NCBI RefSeq assembly: GCF_946479765.1
Contig: NZ_CAMLHO010000001.1
Span: forward strand, 177,469-241,468
Reading direction: 5' to 3'
Source of the DNA: an uncultured Aliivibrio sp.
Lineage (GTDB): Bacteria > Pseudomonadota > Gammaproteobacteria > Enterobacterales > Vibrionaceae
DNA length: 64,000 nt
Shown: positions 19,586-32,178 of the stretch, piece by piece
Layout of the letters: the number at the start of each line of letters is the position of its first letter
Position numbering within the stretch: position 1 is the stretch's first letter
Translations under genes and position numbers: made by a program
The notes under the pieces: generated by a model
What the model saw: the letters and a program-made list of their open reading frames with translations, nothing else
What the model was told of the DNA's origin: nothing
The model's database searches: none

Positions 19586-21211
19586 ATGGATACCCAACGT
19601 AATATTCTGTTGCTTGCACTGGCTTTAGTTTCTTTTTTACTTTTCCAACAATGGCAAGTAGAAACTAATCCGCAGCAACCAGCTACAGTTAATACCGTTC
19701 AACAAACACAGACGGATGGTGATGTTCCAACTTCATCAACAGCAAATAGTGATGCACCAGTAGATTCAGCACAGTCTGATAAACTGATCACAATTACGAC
19801 TGATGTGCTTACTTTAAAAGTAGATACATTAGGCGGTGACATTATTGAATCTGTTCTTAATAAATACGATGCTGAATTAGACTCTAAAGCAAAATTCGTT
19901 CTTCTTAAGAATGATGCTGATCATAGCTATATTGCTCAAAGTGGTTTGATCGGTCCTCAAGGTATTGATTCAAACACTGGTCGTGCACAATTTACGGCTA
20001 AAAAAACAGATTACGTTTTAGCTGATGGCCAAAACGAATTACGCATTCCTTTAACATTAGAGAAAAACGGTATTACTTATACTAAAACTCTAATCGTTAA
20101 GCGTGACAGCTACGCAGTTGATGTTGAATATACGGTGAACAACCAATCTTCAACACCAGCGACAGTAGAAATGTACGCAAACTTAAAGCAAAACTTACTG
20201 GATGACGGTGGCAGTTTAACAATGCCGACGTACCGTGGTGGTGCTTATTCAACTGAAGATACTCGCTATAAAAAATACAGCTTTGACGACATGGAAGATA
20301 AGAACTTATCTATCGACATGACAAATGGTCAAGGTTGGGCTGGTATGTTGCAACATTATTTTGCATCAGCTTGGATCCCTCGTAACGTTAATGACGCAAC
20401 ACTGACGACTCGTGTTGCCGGTGATTACGGTTACATTGGCGTTCGTATGCCTTCAGTAACGATTCCTGCTGGTCAAGAAGATACGTTGACAGCAACGCTT
20501 TGGACAGGTCCAAAACTTCAACCACAAATGGCAGCAACTGCTAAATACTTAGATTTAAGTGTTGATTACGGTTGGTTATGGTTCATCGCTTCTCCACTTC
20601 ACAAACTATTGTCTTTCATTCAAAGCATCGTTGGAAACTGGGGTCTAGCAATTATGATCCTAACGTTCATCGTTCGTGGTGCAATGTACCCGCTAACGAA
20701 AGCACAATACACATCAATGGCTAAAATGCGCATGCTTCAACCTAAGTTGGCAGCAATGCGTGAACGCATTGGCGATGACCGTCAACGCATGAGCCAAGAA
20801 ATGATGGAGCTGTATAAGAAAGAAAAAGTAAACCCACTAGGTGGTTGTTTACCTATCGTTCTTCAAATGCCAATCTTTATTTCGCTGTATTGGGCACTAA
20901 TGGAATCTGTTGAACTTCGTCATGCACCATTCTTTGGTTGGATCACGGATTTATCAGCACAAGACCCATACTACATCCTGCCATTATTAATGGGTGCGAG
21001 TATGTTCTTAATCCAGAAAATGAGCCCAACGACAGTAACGGACCCAATGCAACAGAAGATCATGACATTCATGCCAGTTATGTTCACGGTGTTCTTCTTA
21101 TGGTTCCCAGCTGGCCTAGTTCTTTACTGGTTAGTATCAAACATCGTAACGTTAATTCAGCAAACTCTGATTTATCGTGCACTTGAGAAAAAAGGCTTAC
21201 ACACTAAGTAA
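19586..21211 (+). CDS. yidC: Membrane protein insertase YidC
   Basis: YidC inserts and folds inner-membrane proteins, including Fo subunits of the ATP synthase encoded further right. The 541-residue protein has an N-terminal membrane anchor ([17 protein letters not shown]), a large periplasmic beta domain (about residues 60-340) and five C-terminal membrane helices. The hydrophilic groove loop region contains [21 protein letters not shown]. Length is normal for gammaproteobacteria. It is followed by a terminator at 21235-21263. Confidence 0.98.
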   Translation: MDTQRNILLLALALVSFLLFQQWQVETNPQQPATVNTVQQTQTDGDVPTSSTANSDAPVDSAQSDKLITITTDVLTLKVDTLGGDIIESVLNKYDAELDSKAKFVLLKNDADHSYIAQSGLIGPQGIDSNTGRAQFTAKKTDYVLADGQNELRIPLTLEKNGITYTKTLIVKRDSYAVDVEYTVNNQSSTPATVEMYANLKQNLLDDGGSLTMPTYRGGAYSTEDTRYKKYSFDDMEDKNLSIDMTNGQGWAGMLQHYFASAWIPRNVNDATLTTRVAGDYGYIGVRMPSVTIPAGQEDTLTATLWTGPKLQPQMAATAKYLDLSVDYGWLWFIASPLHKLLSFIQSIVGNWGLAIMILTFIVRGAMYPLTKAQYTSMAKMRMLQPKLAAMRERIGDDRQRMSQEMMELYKKEKVNPLGGCLPIVLQMPIFISLYWALMESVELRHAPFFGWITDLSAQDPYYILPLLMGASMFLIQKMSPTTVTDPMQQKIMTFMPVMFTVFFLWFPAGLVLYWLVSNIVTLIQQTLIYRALEKKGLHTK

Positions 21212-21234
21212 GTTCAATTTCTAAAGAGATAAAC

Positions 21235-21263
21235 AAAAGGCGGCCATTGGTCGCCTTTTTTGT
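21235..21263 (+). terminator. Terminator after yidC
   Basis: AAAAGGCGGCC and GGTCGCCTTTT form an 11-bp stem around ATT, with a run of T residues following. The same stem core occurs after atpC and, in variant form, after tusA. Confidence 0.93.
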
Positions 21264-21309
21264 TTTATCGGCTTACAATATGCTCAAGCAATAGACATTA
21301 AGAATAATC

Positions 21310-22677
21310 ATGACATTACATACAGACACTATCGTTGCACAAGCAACAGCCCCTGGACGAGGCGGCGTAGGCATCATTCGAGTATCAGGTCCTAAAGCCC
21401 AACAAGTCGCCTTAGAAGTCGTAGGAAAGACACTGAAACCACGTTATGCCGAATACACCCCATTTAAAGATGAAAGCGGTGTACAGCTTGATCAAGGCAT
21501 TGCGCTTTATTTTCCAAACCCTCATTCGTTCACAGGTGAAGATGTTTTAGAACTTCAAGGCCATGGCGGCCCTGTCGTGATGGACATGCTAATCAAACGC
21601 ATTCTAAAAATCGATGGCATTCGTACCGCTCGCCCTGGTGAGTTCTCAGAAAGAGCCTTCTTAAACGATAAAATGGATTTAGCCCAAGCAGAAGCAATTG
21701 CCGATTTAATCGATGCAAGCTCTGAAGAAGCCGCTAAATCAGCACTAAATTCACTTCAGGGCGTTTTCTCAAACAAGATAAACACCTTAGTTGAGTCACT
21801 TATTTATCTGCGAATTTATGTTGAAGCTGCCATTGATTTCCCAGAAGAAGAAATCGATTTTCTAGCTGATGGCAAAGTGAGTGGTGATTTACAAACGATC
21901 ATTGATAACTTAAATGCAGTTCGTAAAGAAGCCAATCAAGGTGCGATCATGCGTGAAGGTATGAAAGTGGTGATAGCAGGACGACCTAACGCAGGTAAAT
22001 CTAGTCTATTAAATGCCTTATCAGGTAAAGACAGCGCTATCGTTACCGATATTGCAGGAACCACCCGTGATGTACTCAGAGAGCACATTCACATAGATGG
22101 CATGCCTTTGCATATTATTGATACCGCAGGCCTTCGTGAAGCATCAGATGAGGTAGAACGCATTGGTATTGAACGAGCTTGGGAAGAAATAGCACACGCT
22201 GACCGTGTTTTATTTATGGTTGATGGCACGACAACAGACGCCACAGACCCTAAAATTATTTGGCCTGAGTTTCTAGACCGTCTACCTAAAAATATGGGGA
22301 TGACAGTCATCCGTAATAAGGCCGATCAAACAGGCGAAAAGCTTGGAATTTGCCATGTTAACGATCCTACCCTAATTCGCTTATCAGCTAAAACTGGCGA
22401 AGGTGTCGATGCGTTACGTAATCATCTAAAAGAGTGTATGGGCTTCTCTGGTAATCAAGAAGGCGGATTCATGGCACGTAGACGCCATCTAGAGGCCCTA
22501 GAAAAAGCCTCGCAACATCTTGATATAGGTCAACAGCAACTTGAAGGTTACATGGCGGGTGAAATCCTTGCAGAAGAACTCAAAATTGCTCAGCAACACC
22601 TTAGCGAGATTACTGGTGAATTCACTTCAGATGATTTATTAGGACGGATTTTTACTTCTTTCTGTATTGGTAAATAA
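21310..22677 (+). CDS. mnmE: tRNA modification GTPase MnmE
   Basis: With MnmG, MnmE installs the 5-carboxymethylaminomethyl group on the wobble uridine. The 455-residue protein has an N-terminal tetrahydrofolate-binding domain ([17 protein letters not shown]) and a helical domain. The inserted G domain contains [25 protein letters not shown] and NKAD. The C-terminal CIGK motif is intact. The partner mnmG lies just across oriC. Confidence 0.97.
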   Translation: MTLHTDTIVAQATAPGRGGVGIIRVSGPKAQQVALEVVGKTLKPRYAEYTPFKDESGVQLDQGIALYFPNPHSFTGEDVLELQGHGGPVVMDMLIKRILKIDGIRTARPGEFSERAFLNDKMDLAQAEAIADLIDASSEEAAKSALNSLQGVFSNKINTLVESLIYLRIYVEAAIDFPEEEIDFLADGKVSGDLQTIIDNLNAVRKEANQGAIMREGMKVVIAGRPNAGKSSLLNALSGKDSAIVTDIAGTTRDVLREHIHIDGMPLHIIDTAGLREASDEVERIGIERAWEEIAHADRVLFMVDGTTTDATDPKIIWPEFLDRLPKNMGMTVIRNKADQTGEKLGICHVNDPTLIRLSAKTGEGVDALRNHLKECMGFSGNQEGGFMARRRHLEALEKASQHLDIGQQQLEGYMAGEILAEELKIAQQHLSEITGEFTSDDLLGRIFTSFCIGK

Positions 22678-22702
22678 ATCCCTCCAACACAAACAAACCA
22701 AC

Positions 22703-22728
22703 AATGGGCCATTAAGGCCCATTTTTTA
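22703..22728 (+). terminator. Terminator after mnmE
   Basis: AATGGGCC and GGCCCATT form an 8-bp stem around ATTAA, followed by TTTTT. It ends 13 bases before mioC. Confidence 0.9.
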
Positions 22729-22740
22729 TAGGAAAAATTC

Positions 22741-23175
22741 ATGAAAAATGTATCTATCATTACAGGTAGTACCCTTGGCGCAGCTGAATACGTTGGCGAT
22801 CATATTGCCGACCTTCTAGAAGAGATGGACTTTACGACAGATATTCATAACCAACCAAATTTAGACGAAATAGACAACAATAGCCTTTGGATTTTAGTGG
22901 TATCTACTCATGGTGCAGGAGATTATCCAGATAATATCAAACCCTTTATTCAGCAATTACAGGACAAAAATAAAGACACATCAAACGTGCAATTTGCCGT
23001 TGTCGCTATTGGTGATTCAAACTATGACACCTTCTGTGCTGCAGGCAAATCATTGCAAAAAACACTGATTAAATTAGGTGCTACAGAAAAATACCCACTA
23101 TTAGAAATAGATGTTACTCAAAATAGTATCCCAGAAGAACCTGCGGAGTTGTGGGTAAAACAGTATATTTGTTAA
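22741..23175 (+). CDS. mioC: Flavodoxin-like protein MioC
   Basis: MioC is a small FMN-binding flavoprotein beside oriC; in E. coli its transcription runs towards the origin. The 144-residue protein shows the FMN phosphate loop TGSTLGAAEYVGDHIA and FAVVAIGDSNYDTFC. The ATG follows AGGAAAAATTC. Transcription would enter oriC, since no hairpin terminator follows before 23227. Confidence 0.93.
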   Translation: MKNVSIITGSTLGAAEYVGDHIADLLEEMDFTTDIHNQPNLDEIDNNSLWILVVSTHGAGDYPDNIKPFIQQLQDKNKDTSNVQFAVVAIGDSNYDTFCAAGKSLQKTLIKLGATEKYPLLEIDVTQNSIPEEPAELWVKQYIC

Positions 23176-23176
23176 C

Positions 23177-23597
23177 AATATGTATATTGATTACACGAAA
23201 AGTTATTAAATAGAAAAAAGCTACTATGTGGATAACTATAGTAAGATCCAGTGATCAAGTTATAGTTATCCATTGAATAAGATCTAGGGTCCTACCCCCA
23301 TGTGGATAAGTATCCATTTTGTCCTCAAGTAATCCGATCGAAGATCAAAGAAAATTAACAAGTTTAGATCCTACAAAAGTATATGATCCTATTGATCATT
23401 TATCACTTATCCACAGAGATCTGCGATCTATATAATAGATCTAATAAAAGATCTCTTAAAAAGATCTTATATATATTAAGTGATCTTTCTTTTTTGAACT
23501 TCGTCACTTTTTCATTTCTTTCCAAGCAAGAAAAAGGGTAAAATGGATCTCTTAATTTAGATTTACTCATTTCTTTCATTACACCTAAGGTCGAATC
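23177..23597. other. oriC: Chromosome I replication origin, oriC
   Basis: This 421-base gap between mioC and mnmG has the features of a Vibrio/enteric oriC. DnaA boxes are TGTGGATAA at 23227-23235 and 23301-23309 (leftward), TTATCCACA at 23407-23415 (rightward) and the one-mismatch TTATCCATT at 23266-23274. I count 15 GATC sites, against about 1.6 expected by chance. To the right of the last box lies an AT-rich region (about 23418-23500) where GATC recurs at 23418, 23425, 23438, 23450, 23463 and 23482. It includes GATCTTTCTTTTT, close to the E. coli 13-mer. This is the likely unwinding element. I saw no clear IHF site. Confidence 0.95.
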
Positions 23598-25487
23598 ATG
23601 TTTTACCAAGAAAACTTTGATGTCATTGTTATTGGCGGTGGTCATGCTGGTACTGAAGCAGCCCTTGCTGCGGCAAGAACAGGGCAAAAAACACTTCTAC
23701 TCACTCATAACATTGACACATTAGGTCAAATGTCGTGTAACCCAGCGATTGGTGGGATCGGCAAAGGCCATTTGGTAAAAGAAGTGGATGCCTTAGGTGG
23801 ATTAATGGCACAAGCTATTGATCACAGTGGTATCCAATTCAGAACACTTAATGCTTCAAAAGGTCCTGCAGTTCGTGCAACTCGTGCTCAAGCAGATAGA
23901 GCATTATATAAAGCGTTTGTACGTTCAGTATTAGAAAACCAACCAAATTTGACATTATTTCAACAAGCAGTTGATGATTTGATCATTGAAAATGATAAAG
24001 TGATCGGTGCAGTGACTCAAATGGGCCTTAAATTCCGTGCTAAATCGGTTGTATTAACCGCTGGAACCTTTTTAGGGGGTCAGATACATATCGGTATGGA
24101 AAACTTCGCAGGAGGACGCGCAGGAGATCCTTCTTCGATCACTTTGGCACAACGCCTAAGAGATCGTCCATTTAGGATCGGACGTCTAAAAACAGGAACG
24201 CCACCTCGTATTGATGCTCGTACTGTTGATTTTTCAATATTAGAAGCACAACCAGGCGACAACCCAACCCCTGTATTTTCATTCTTAGGTAATCGAGAAC
24301 AACACCCTAAACAGGTAAATTGTTTTATTACTCATACCAATGAAAAAACTCATGATGTGATCCGTAAAAACCTTGACCGTAGTCCAATGTATGCCGGTGT
24401 TATTGAAGGTATTGGTCCTCGTTACTGCCCTTCAATTGAAGATAAAGTGATGCGCTTTGCAGACAAAGACAGTCACCAAATCTTTATTGAGCCAGAAGGC
24501 TTAACAACACACGAATTATACCCAAATGGTATTTCAACAAGCCTACCATTTGATGTTCAATTACAAATTGTCCGTTCAATGAAAGGCTTCGAAAATGCAC
24601 ACATCGTGCGTCCAGGTTACGCGATTGAGTATGATTTCTTTGATCCTCGTGATTTAAAATCAACGTATGAAACTAAGTTTATTGAAGGATTATTCTTTGC
24701 TGGCCAAATCAACGGCACAACAGGCTATGAAGAAGCAGCAGCTCAAGGTTTAATGGCTGGTCTAAATGCAAGTTTGTTTGCTCAAGGCAAAGAAGGTTGG
24801 AGCCCACGTCGCGATGAAGCTTACATGGGAGTTCTAATTGATGATTTATCAACGCTTGGAACGAAAGAACCTTATCGTATGTTCACATCTCGTGCTGAAT
24901 ATCGCCTATCTTTACGTGAAGATAATGCCGATTTACGTTTAACAGAACATGGCCGATCTCTTGGTTTAGTCGATGATATTCGTTGGTCTCGTTTCAGTGA
25001 AAAAGTAGAAAATATTGAGAAAGAAAATCAACGTTTGAAAGATATTTGGATTAATCCAAAATCTGAAAATATTGATCAAATAAACTCGATCTTAAAAACC
25101 CCGATCGTTCGTGAAGCGAATGGAGAGGATCTTCTTCGTCGTCCAGAAGTGACTTATTCATCTTTGGTATCACTTGAAAACTTCGGTCCAGCGATTGAAG
25201 ATCGACAAGCCGCAGAACAAGTTGAAATTCAAGTTAAATATGCGGGTTATATTCAACGTCAGCGAGATGAAATTGAAAAGTCATTACGCCACGAAAATAC
25301 CAAACTGCCATTAGATTTGGATTACAGCAAAGTAAAAGGTCTTTCAAATGAAGTGGTTGCTAAATTGAGTGATGCAAAACCTGAAACTCTTGGTATTGCT
25401 TCTCGTATTTCAGGTATTACACCTGCTGCAATTTCAATTTTATTAGTTCATTTAAAGAAACACGGTTTATTAAAAAAAGGTGAGTAA
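23598..25487 (+). CDS. mnmG: tRNA uridine 5-carboxymethylaminomethyl modification enzyme MnmG
   Basis: MnmG is the FAD-dependent partner of MnmE. The 629-residue protein has the dinucleotide-binding motif [19 protein letters not shown] at the N-terminus. The conserved [22 protein letters not shown] and [19 protein letters not shown] blocks follow, with [18 protein letters not shown] further on. The first gene right of oriC, it overlaps rsmG by 8 bases. Confidence 0.98.
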   Translation: MFYQENFDVIVIGGGHAGTEAALAAARTGQKTLLLTHNIDTLGQMSCNPAIGGIGKGHLVKEVDALGGLMAQAIDHSGIQFRTLNASKGPAVRATRAQADRALYKAFVRSVLENQPNLTLFQQAVDDLIIENDKVIGAVTQMGLKFRAKSVVLTAGTFLGGQIHIGMENFAGGRAGDPSSITLAQRLRDRPFRIGRLKTGTPPRIDARTVDFSILEAQPGDNPTPVFSFLGNREQHPKQVNCFITHTNEKTHDVIRKNLDRSPMYAGVIEGIGPRYCPSIEDKVMRFADKDSHQIFIEPEGLTTHELYPNGISTSLPFDVQLQIVRSMKGFENAHIVRPGYAIEYDFFDPRDLKSTYETKFIEGLFFAGQINGTTGYEEAAAQGLMAGLNASLFAQGKEGWSPRRDEAYMGVLIDDLSTLGTKEPYRMFTSRAEYRLSLREDNADLRLTEHGRSLGLVDDIRWSRFSEKVENIEKENQRLKDIWINPKSENIDQINSILKTPIVREANGEDLLRRPEVTYSSLVSLENFGPAIEDRQAAEQVEIQVKYAGYIQRQRDEIEKSLRHENTKLPLDLDYSKVKGLSNEVVAKLSDAKPETLGIASRISGITPAAISILLVHLKKHGLLKKGE

Positions 25488-26121
25488 CGTGACCGATTTA
25501 TCGCAACAATTCGATCGTTTGATTGCTCAAACCGATTTAACAGTCTCTGAATTACAAAAAGAACAGCTACTTGGTTACGTCGCCCTACTTAATAAGTGGA
25601 ATAAAGCGTATAACTTAACGTCTGTAAGAAACCCAAGTGAGATGGTTATTAAACATATCTTGGATAGTATTGTGGTTAGTCCAAAACTATCTGGTCAGCG
25701 TTTTATTGATGTTGGTACTGGTCCTGGTTTACCTGGCATCCCTTTAGCTATCATGAATCCTGATAAGTCATTTACACTACTTGATAGCTTAGGCAAACGA
25801 ATTCGTTTTATTAAACAAGTGATTCATGAACTAAAAATTAGTAATGTCACGCCAATCCAAAGTCGTGTTGAAGAGTTTCAACCTGAAGAAAAGTTTGATG
25901 CAGTGCTAAGTCGTGCGTTTGCATCAATGACAGATATGGTGAATTGGTGTCATCATCTACCGAAAGAAGAAGATGGTGTATTTTTGGCATTAAAAGGGAT
26001 CTATTCAGAAGATGAAGCAAATGATCTTCCTGAATGGTGCTCAGTCAAAGATGTCACAACATTGATCGTTCCTGAGTTAGAAGGTGAAAGACATTTAATC
26101 ACCTTAATCGGAAAAAAATAA
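25480..26121 (+). CDS. rsmG: 16S rRNA (guanine-N7) methyltransferase RsmG
   Basis: RsmG methylates G527 of 16S rRNA using S-adenosylmethionine. The 213-residue product has [28 protein letters not shown] and the SAM-binding motif [16 protein letters not shown]. Two GTG codons could start it: 25480, and 25489, which has AAGG eight bases upstream. The second is slightly favoured by ribosome-site spacing. It is translationally coupled to mnmG. Confidence 0.95.
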   Translation: MSNVTDLSQQFDRLIAQTDLTVSELQKEQLLGYVALLNKWNKAYNLTSVRNPSEMVIKHILDSIVVSPKLSGQRFIDVGTGPGLPGIPLAIMNPDKSFTLLDSLGKRIRFIKQVIHELKISNVTPIQSRVEEFQPEEKFDAVLSRAFASMTDMVNWCHHLPKEEDGVFLALKGIYSEDEANDLPEWCSVKDVTTLIVPELEGERHLITLIGKK

Positions 26122-26138
26122 TGGAATAAGAGGTTAGT

Positions 26139-26936
26139 GTGGGAAAAGTTATCTCTATTGCGAACCAAAAAGGTGGCGTAGGTAAAACAACAACAGCGGT
26201 AAATCTTGCTGCATCTATGGCAGCAACGCATCGAAAAATTCTACTCATTGATTTAGACGCACAAGGTAATGCGACTATGGCCAGTGGCGTTGATAAGTAC
26301 GATGTAGATGCGACTGCTTACGAGTTGTTGGTTGATGAAGTGCCCTTTGAAAAAGTTGTAATAGAGGAGACATCTGGCGGTTATGATCTTATTGCTGCTA
26401 ATGGTGATCTAACGGCAGCTGAAATTAAATTAATGGAAGTCTTCGCTCGCGAAGTGCGCTTACGTAATATGATTTCATCGATTCGTGGTAACTATGATTT
26501 CATCTTTATTGATTGCCCTCCCGCTCTAAACCTTCTTACAATCAATGCCATGGCAGCATCTGATTCTGTATTAGTTCCTATGCAGTGCGAGTATTATGCG
26601 CTCGAGGGACTAACCGCTTTGATTGACACTATCGGTAAATTGGCGGCTGTAGTGAATGCTGATTTAAAGATCGAAGGGTTATTAAGAACCATGTTCGATC
26701 CTCGCAATCGCTTAGCTAATGATGTATCAGATCAATTAAAAAAACATTTTGGTGATAAAGTGTATCGCACTGTTATTCCTCGAAATGTGCGTTTAGCAGA
26801 AGCTCCAAGTCATGGTAAACCTGCAATGTATTATGATAAATACTCAAATGGTGCAAAGGCATATTTAGCCCTTGCCGGAGAGATAATTCGCCGTGACGAA
26901 ATTGAAAAAGAAAGGGAAACAGAAATTCATGGGTAA
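26139..26936 (+). CDS. parA: Chromosome partitioning ATPase ParA
   Basis: ParA (265 aa) is a Walker-type ATPase that, with ParB and parS, positions the origin region of the chromosome. It has the deviant Walker A KGGVGKTTTAVNLAAS at residues about 11-26 and Walker B FIFIDCPPALNLL. The GTG start at 26139 follows AAGAGG. There is no N-terminal helix-turn-helix, as expected for a chromosomal type I ParA. It overlaps parB by 8 bases. Confidence 0.97.
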   Translation: MGKVISIANQKGGVGKTTTAVNLAASMAATHRKILLIDLDAQGNATMASGVDKYDVDATAYELLVDEVPFEKVVIEETSGGYDLIAANGDLTAAEIKLMEVFAREVRLRNMISSIRGNYDFIFIDCPPALNLLTINAMAASDSVLVPMQCEYYALEGLTALIDTIGKLAAVVNADLKIEGLLRTMFDPRNRLANDVSDQLKKHFGDKVYRTVIPRNVRLAEAPSHGKPAMYYDKYSNGAKAYLALAGEIIRRDEIEKERETEIHG

Positions 26937-27813
26937 CAAACGTGGTTTAGGCAAAGGATTAGATGCCCTATTAGCAACAAGCTCGATGGCTCGTGATAAG
27001 CAAACAGCCGCTGAGCAAAGTGAATCTATTTCAAAAGATACTCAATTAATTGAATTGGGTATTCATCAATTAAATGCAGGTAAATATCAACCTCGCAAAG
27101 TAATGGAAGAAGAAGCATTAGACGAATTATCGGCTTCCATTCGTTCTCAAGGTATTATCCAACCTATCGTTGTTCGTCAAATATCGCATCAACAATATGA
27201 AATTATTGCCGGTGAAAGGCGCTTCCGTGCTGCCAAAAAAGCAGGATTAAAACACGTTCCATGCGTGATTAAATCCGTTGATGATAAAACGGCTATTGTA
27301 ATGGCGCTTATTGAAAATATTCAACGTGAAGACCTAAATGTAATTGAAGAAGCACAAGCGTTAGAGCGTTTACAGCGCGAGTTTGAGTTAACTCATCAAC
27401 AAATTTCTGATGTTATCGGTAAATCTCGAACTACGGTAACTAACTTATTACGATTAAATGCATTATCTGATGATGTTAAAGTACTTGTCGAAAGTAAGCA
27501 GTTAGAAATGGGTCATGCTCGAGCGTTATTGGCATTAAACGAACAACAGCAAGTAGAGTTAGCTGATTTTATTATCAAGAAAAAGCTGACTGTTCGTCAA
27601 ACTGAGCAAAAAGTTAAAGCACTTTTAGCGCCTGAAAAAGAAGAGCAACCTAAAGCGGTTGATCTTGAAATGATAAATATCTCGGATAAGTTATCATCGA
27701 CTCTTGGGTCTAAAGTTGTCATTAACCGAAATGCATCGGGGAAAGGAAATATAACGATTACCTTTGACGAGGCTCACAAATTAGAACAACTTATCGCAAA
27801 GCTAGAAAGCTAA
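26929..27813 (+). CDS. parB: Chromosome partitioning protein ParB
   Basis: ParB binds parS and spreads or slides as a CTP-dependent clamp. ATG 26929 gives 294 residues and the usual start MGNKRGLGKGLDALL; the frame extends upstream only inside parA. The CTP-binding and arginine patch GERRFRAAKKAGLKHVPC, then ALIENIQREDLNVIEEAQAL, precede a helix-turn-helix (LTHQQISDVIGKSRTTVTNLLRL). The C-terminal dimer domain follows. A candidate parS lies in recF. Confidence 0.97.
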   Translation: MGNKRGLGKGLDALLATSSMARDKQTAAEQSESISKDTQLIELGIHQLNAGKYQPRKVMEEEALDELSASIRSQGIIQPIVVRQISHQQYEIIAGERRFRAAKKAGLKHVPCVIKSVDDKTAIVMALIENIQREDLNVIEEAQALERLQREFELTHQQISDVIGKSRTTVTNLLRLNALSDDVKVLVESKQLEMGHARALLALNEQQQVELADFIIKKKLTVRQTEQKVKALLAPEKEEQPKAVDLEMINISDKLSSTLGSKVVINRNASGKGNITITFDEAHKLEQLIAKLES

Positions 27814-27909
27814 GTGTGATATAAAACAGTGTTTCAAAGTAAAAACGTATGTTACGTCGTAAAAGTTACTGCATTGTTCTCATAAATGTAACTTTTTAAT
27901 GCTATTTGA

Positions 27910-27937
27910 TTGCATTCATATGGGTGCAACGTATAAT
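27910..27937 (+). promoter_or_regulatory. Promoter of the atp operon
   Basis: TTGCAT (27910-27915) and a perfect TATAAT (27932-27937) are 16 bases apart, 63 bases before atpI. The 187-base parB-atpI gap shows no strong hairpin terminator. Confidence 0.75.
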
Positions 27938-28000
27938 TTTTGCAAAATCTTTGTCTAATATTGATTAATATCAAGGCAAAGATGCTTTAAGGAAGAATAC

Positions 28001-29196
<1,196 letters not shown>

Positions 29197-29242
29197 TTTT
29201 AAATTTTTAATACAACTCTATCTATTCAATTGGAGAATATAA

Positions 29243-29500
<258 letters not shown>

Positions 29501-29556
29501 TCTAGCCTTTTGCTAATTGAATTTTTGTAGCTGATTCTTAACGAGGGGTAGCTGTT

Positions 29557-30027
29557 GTGAATATGAACGCAACTCTGCTTGGTCAAGCAATTGCTTTCGC
29601 ACTGTTTGTTTGGTTCTGCATGAAATATGTATGGCCACCAATCATGGAAGCGATCGAGGCACGTCAGAAGTTAATTTCTGATGGTTTATCTGCCGCTGAA
29701 CGCGCAGCTAAAGACCTTGATTTGGCACAAGCCAATGCTTCTGATCAACTGAAAGAAGCAAAACGCGCTGCAACTGAGATCATCGAACAAGCGAATAAAC
29801 GCAAGGGTCAAATTTTAGAAGAAGCTCGTGAAGAAGCTCTGACTGAACGTCAGAATATTCTTACACAAGGTAAAGCTGAACTTGAATCTGAACGTAAACG
29901 TACTCGCGATGAACTGCGTAAACAAGTTGCAACTCTGGCTGTGATTGGTGCCGAGAAGATCTTAGAGCGTTCTATTGATGTAGAAGCTCAGAAAGATATT
30001 CTTGATAACATCACTGCGAAATTGTAA
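29557..30027 (+). CDS. atpF: ATP synthase Fo subunit b
   Basis: Subunit b (156 aa) is the peripheral stalk: one N-terminal membrane helix ([22 protein letters not shown]) followed by a long charged coiled coil. The GTG start at 29557 follows GAGGGG and gives the usual [11 protein letters not shown]-terminus; an ATG lies two codons later. Confidence 0.97.
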   Translation: MNMNATLLGQAIAFALFVWFCMKYVWPPIMEAIEARQKLISDGLSAAERAAKDLDLAQANASDQLKEAKRAATEIIEQANKRKGQILEEAREEALTERQNILTQGKAELESERKRTRDELRKQVATLAVIGAEKILERSIDVEAQKDILDNITAKL

Positions 30028-30044
30028 GTAAAAGGGGCAAAGAT

Positions 30045-30578
30045 ATGTCAACAATGACAACCATCGCACGCCCCTACGCGAAAGCAGCTTTTGACTTTGC
30101 GGTCGAAAAAGGCGAATTGAACCAATGGGTTCAAATGCTAACTTTTTGTTCAGAAGTCACAAAAAATGAAGATGTTGCTCAGTTATTAGATGGTGCTATC
30201 GCATCAGAAAAACTGTCAGAAATTTTTATTTCAATTTGTGGTGAACAACTGAACGAGTTTGGACAAAATCTAATTCATGTAATGGCTGAAAATGGTCGTT
30301 TGAAGATTTTACCTAGTGTGTTAGAGCAATTTATCTTTTTAAAGCATGAGCTTGAAAAAGAGATTGATGCTGAAGTTACTTCAGCTATTGAACTGACAGA
30401 ACAGCAAAAAGCTGACATTAGTGCCAAACTTGAAGCTCGTCTAGAGCGTAAAGTGAAGCTGAATTGTAGCGTAGATGAGGCCCTGTTAGCTGGGGTCATA
30501 ATTCGAGCCGGAGACCTAGTCATTGATAACTCAGTACGTAGCCGTTTGAGCCGTCTGAGTGAAACATTGCAGTCTTGA
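30045..30578 (+). CDS. atpH: ATP synthase F1 subunit delta
   Basis: Subunit delta (177 aa) joins the b stalk to the top of F1. The N-terminus has [21 protein letters not shown], and the C-terminal part ends [22 protein letters not shown], the family signature. AAGGGG precedes ATG 30045; ATG 30054 is an alternative. It ends 13 bases before atpA. Confidence 0.97.
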   Translation: MSTMTTIARPYAKAAFDFAVEKGELNQWVQMLTFCSEVTKNEDVAQLLDGAIASEKLSEIFISICGEQLNEFGQNLIHVMAENGRLKILPSVLEQFIFLKHELEKEIDAEVTSAIELTEQQKADISAKLEARLERKVKLNCSVDEALLAGVIIRAGDLVIDNSVRSRLSRLSETLQS

Positions 30579-30591
30579 TGGGGAATGGAGC

Positions 30592-32133
30592 ATGCAACTT
30601 AATTCCACGGAAATTAGCGATCTAATCAAGCAACGTATTGAAAAATTTAACGTTGTAAGTGAAGCTCGTAATGAAGGTACTATCGTTTCAGTAAGCGACG
30701 GTATTATTCGTATACACGGCCTAGCAGATGTTATGCAAGGCGAAATGATTGAATTACCAGGTGGCCTTTATGCGCTAGCACTTAACCTTGAGCGTGACTC
30801 AGTAGGTGCAGTTGTAATGGGACCATATGTCAACCTACAGGAAGGCATGAAGGTAACAAGTACTGGTCGTATCCTTGAGGTACCAGTAGGCCCAGAAATG
30901 CTAGGTCGTGTTGTAAACACACTTGGTGAGCCTATTGATGGTAAAGGCCCTATTGATGCTAAATTAACTTCTCCAGTAGAAGTGATTGCACCTGGTGTAA
31001 TCGAACGTAAATCAGTAGACCAACCATTACAGACTGGTTATAAATCAGTTGATTCAATGATTCCAATCGGCCGTGGTCAGCGTGAGCTAATCATCGGTGA
31101 CCGTCAGACTGGTAAAACAGCAATGGCGATCGATGCGATCATTAACCAGAAAAATTCTGGTATTTACTCTATCTATGTTGCGATTGGCCAAAAGGCATCA
31201 ACAATTGCTAACGTAGTACGCAAATTAGAAGAGCACGGTGCACTAGCGAATACAATCGTTGTTGTTGCTTCTGCTTCTGAATCTGCTGCGCTGCAATATC
31301 TTGCACCGTACTCAGGTTGTGCGATGGGTGAATACTTCCGTGACCGCGGTGAAGATGCTCTGATTGTTTATGATGATCTATCTAAACAAGCGGTAGCTTA
31401 TCGTCAGATTTCTCTACTATTGAAACGTCCACCGGGCCGTGAAGCGTTCCCTGGCGATGTATTCTATTTACACTCCCGTCTACTAGAGCGTGCAGCTCGT
31501 GTAAGCGAAGCGTATGTTGAGAAATTCACTAATGGTGAAGTGAAAGGTAAAACGGGTTCTTTAACTGCTCTACCTATCATCGAAACTCAAGCTGGTGACG
31601 TATCTGCATTTGTACCAACCAATGTAATCTCGATTACTGATGGCCAGATCTTCCTACAAACAGAATTGTTCACTGCTGGTGTTCGTCCTGCGGTAGATCC
31701 AGGCATATCTGTATCTCGTGTAGGTGGTGCTGCGCAAACTAAGATCATTAAGAAACTGTCTGGTGGTATTCGTACTGCTCTTGCACAGTATCGTGAACTT
31801 GCAGCGTTTGCTCAGTTCTCATCTGATCTTGATGACGCGACTAAAAAGCAACTTGATCACGGTGAGAAAGTAACTGAGCTTATGAAACAAAAGCAGTACG
31901 CTCCAATGTCTGTTTTTGATCAAGCGTTAGTTATCTTTACAGCTGAGAAAGGCTACTTGAATGATATTGAGCTTTCTAAGCTTGCTGATTTCGAAGAAGC
32001 GTTGCTGTCGTATGCTCACGGTCAATTTGCCGATCTAGCAACAGAGATCGACTCATCGGGTGCTTGGAATACAGAAATTGAAGCTCAGTTCGTGAAACTG
32101 GTTGAAGATTTCAAAGCAACCCAGACCTGGTAA
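30592..32133 (+). CDS. atpA: ATP synthase F1 subunit alpha
   Basis: The alpha subunit forms the non-catalytic nucleotide sites of the alpha3beta3 hexamer. ATG 30592, with ATGGAG at ribosome-site distance, gives 513 residues, the usual length; the frame running back to 30559 overlaps atpH. Walker A is [15 protein letters not shown]. The signature [17 protein letters not shown] is present. Confidence 0.98.
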   Translation: MQLNSTEISDLIKQRIEKFNVVSEARNEGTIVSVSDGIIRIHGLADVMQGEMIELPGGLYALALNLERDSVGAVVMGPYVNLQEGMKVTSTGRILEVPVGPEMLGRVVNTLGEPIDGKGPIDAKLTSPVEVIAPGVIERKSVDQPLQTGYKSVDSMIPIGRGQRELIIGDRQTGKTAMAIDAIINQKNSGIYSIYVAIGQKASTIANVVRKLEEHGALANTIVVVASASESAALQYLAPYSGCAMGEYFRDRGEDALIVYDDLSKQAVAYRQISLLLKRPPGREAFPGDVFYLHSRLLERAARVSEAYVEKFTNGEVKGKTGSLTALPIIETQAGDVSAFVPTNVISITDGQIFLQTELFTAGVRPAVDPGISVSRVGGAAQTKIIKKLSGGIRTALAQYRELAAFAQFSSDLDDATKKQLDHGEKVTELMKQKQYAPMSVFDQALVIFTAEKGYLNDIELSKLADFEEALLSYAHGQFADLATEIDSSGAWNTEIEAQFVKLVEDFKATQTW

Positions 32134-32178
32134 TTCGTTGGTGACCTGTTATGGGTCACCCGAAAACGGAGAGTAACG

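Noticed and set aside
23403..23687. Leftward open frame across oriC and the start of mnmG
   Set aside because: It overlaps the DnaA box at 23407 and the phased AT-rich origin region and the first 90 bases of mnmG; composition is not protein-like.
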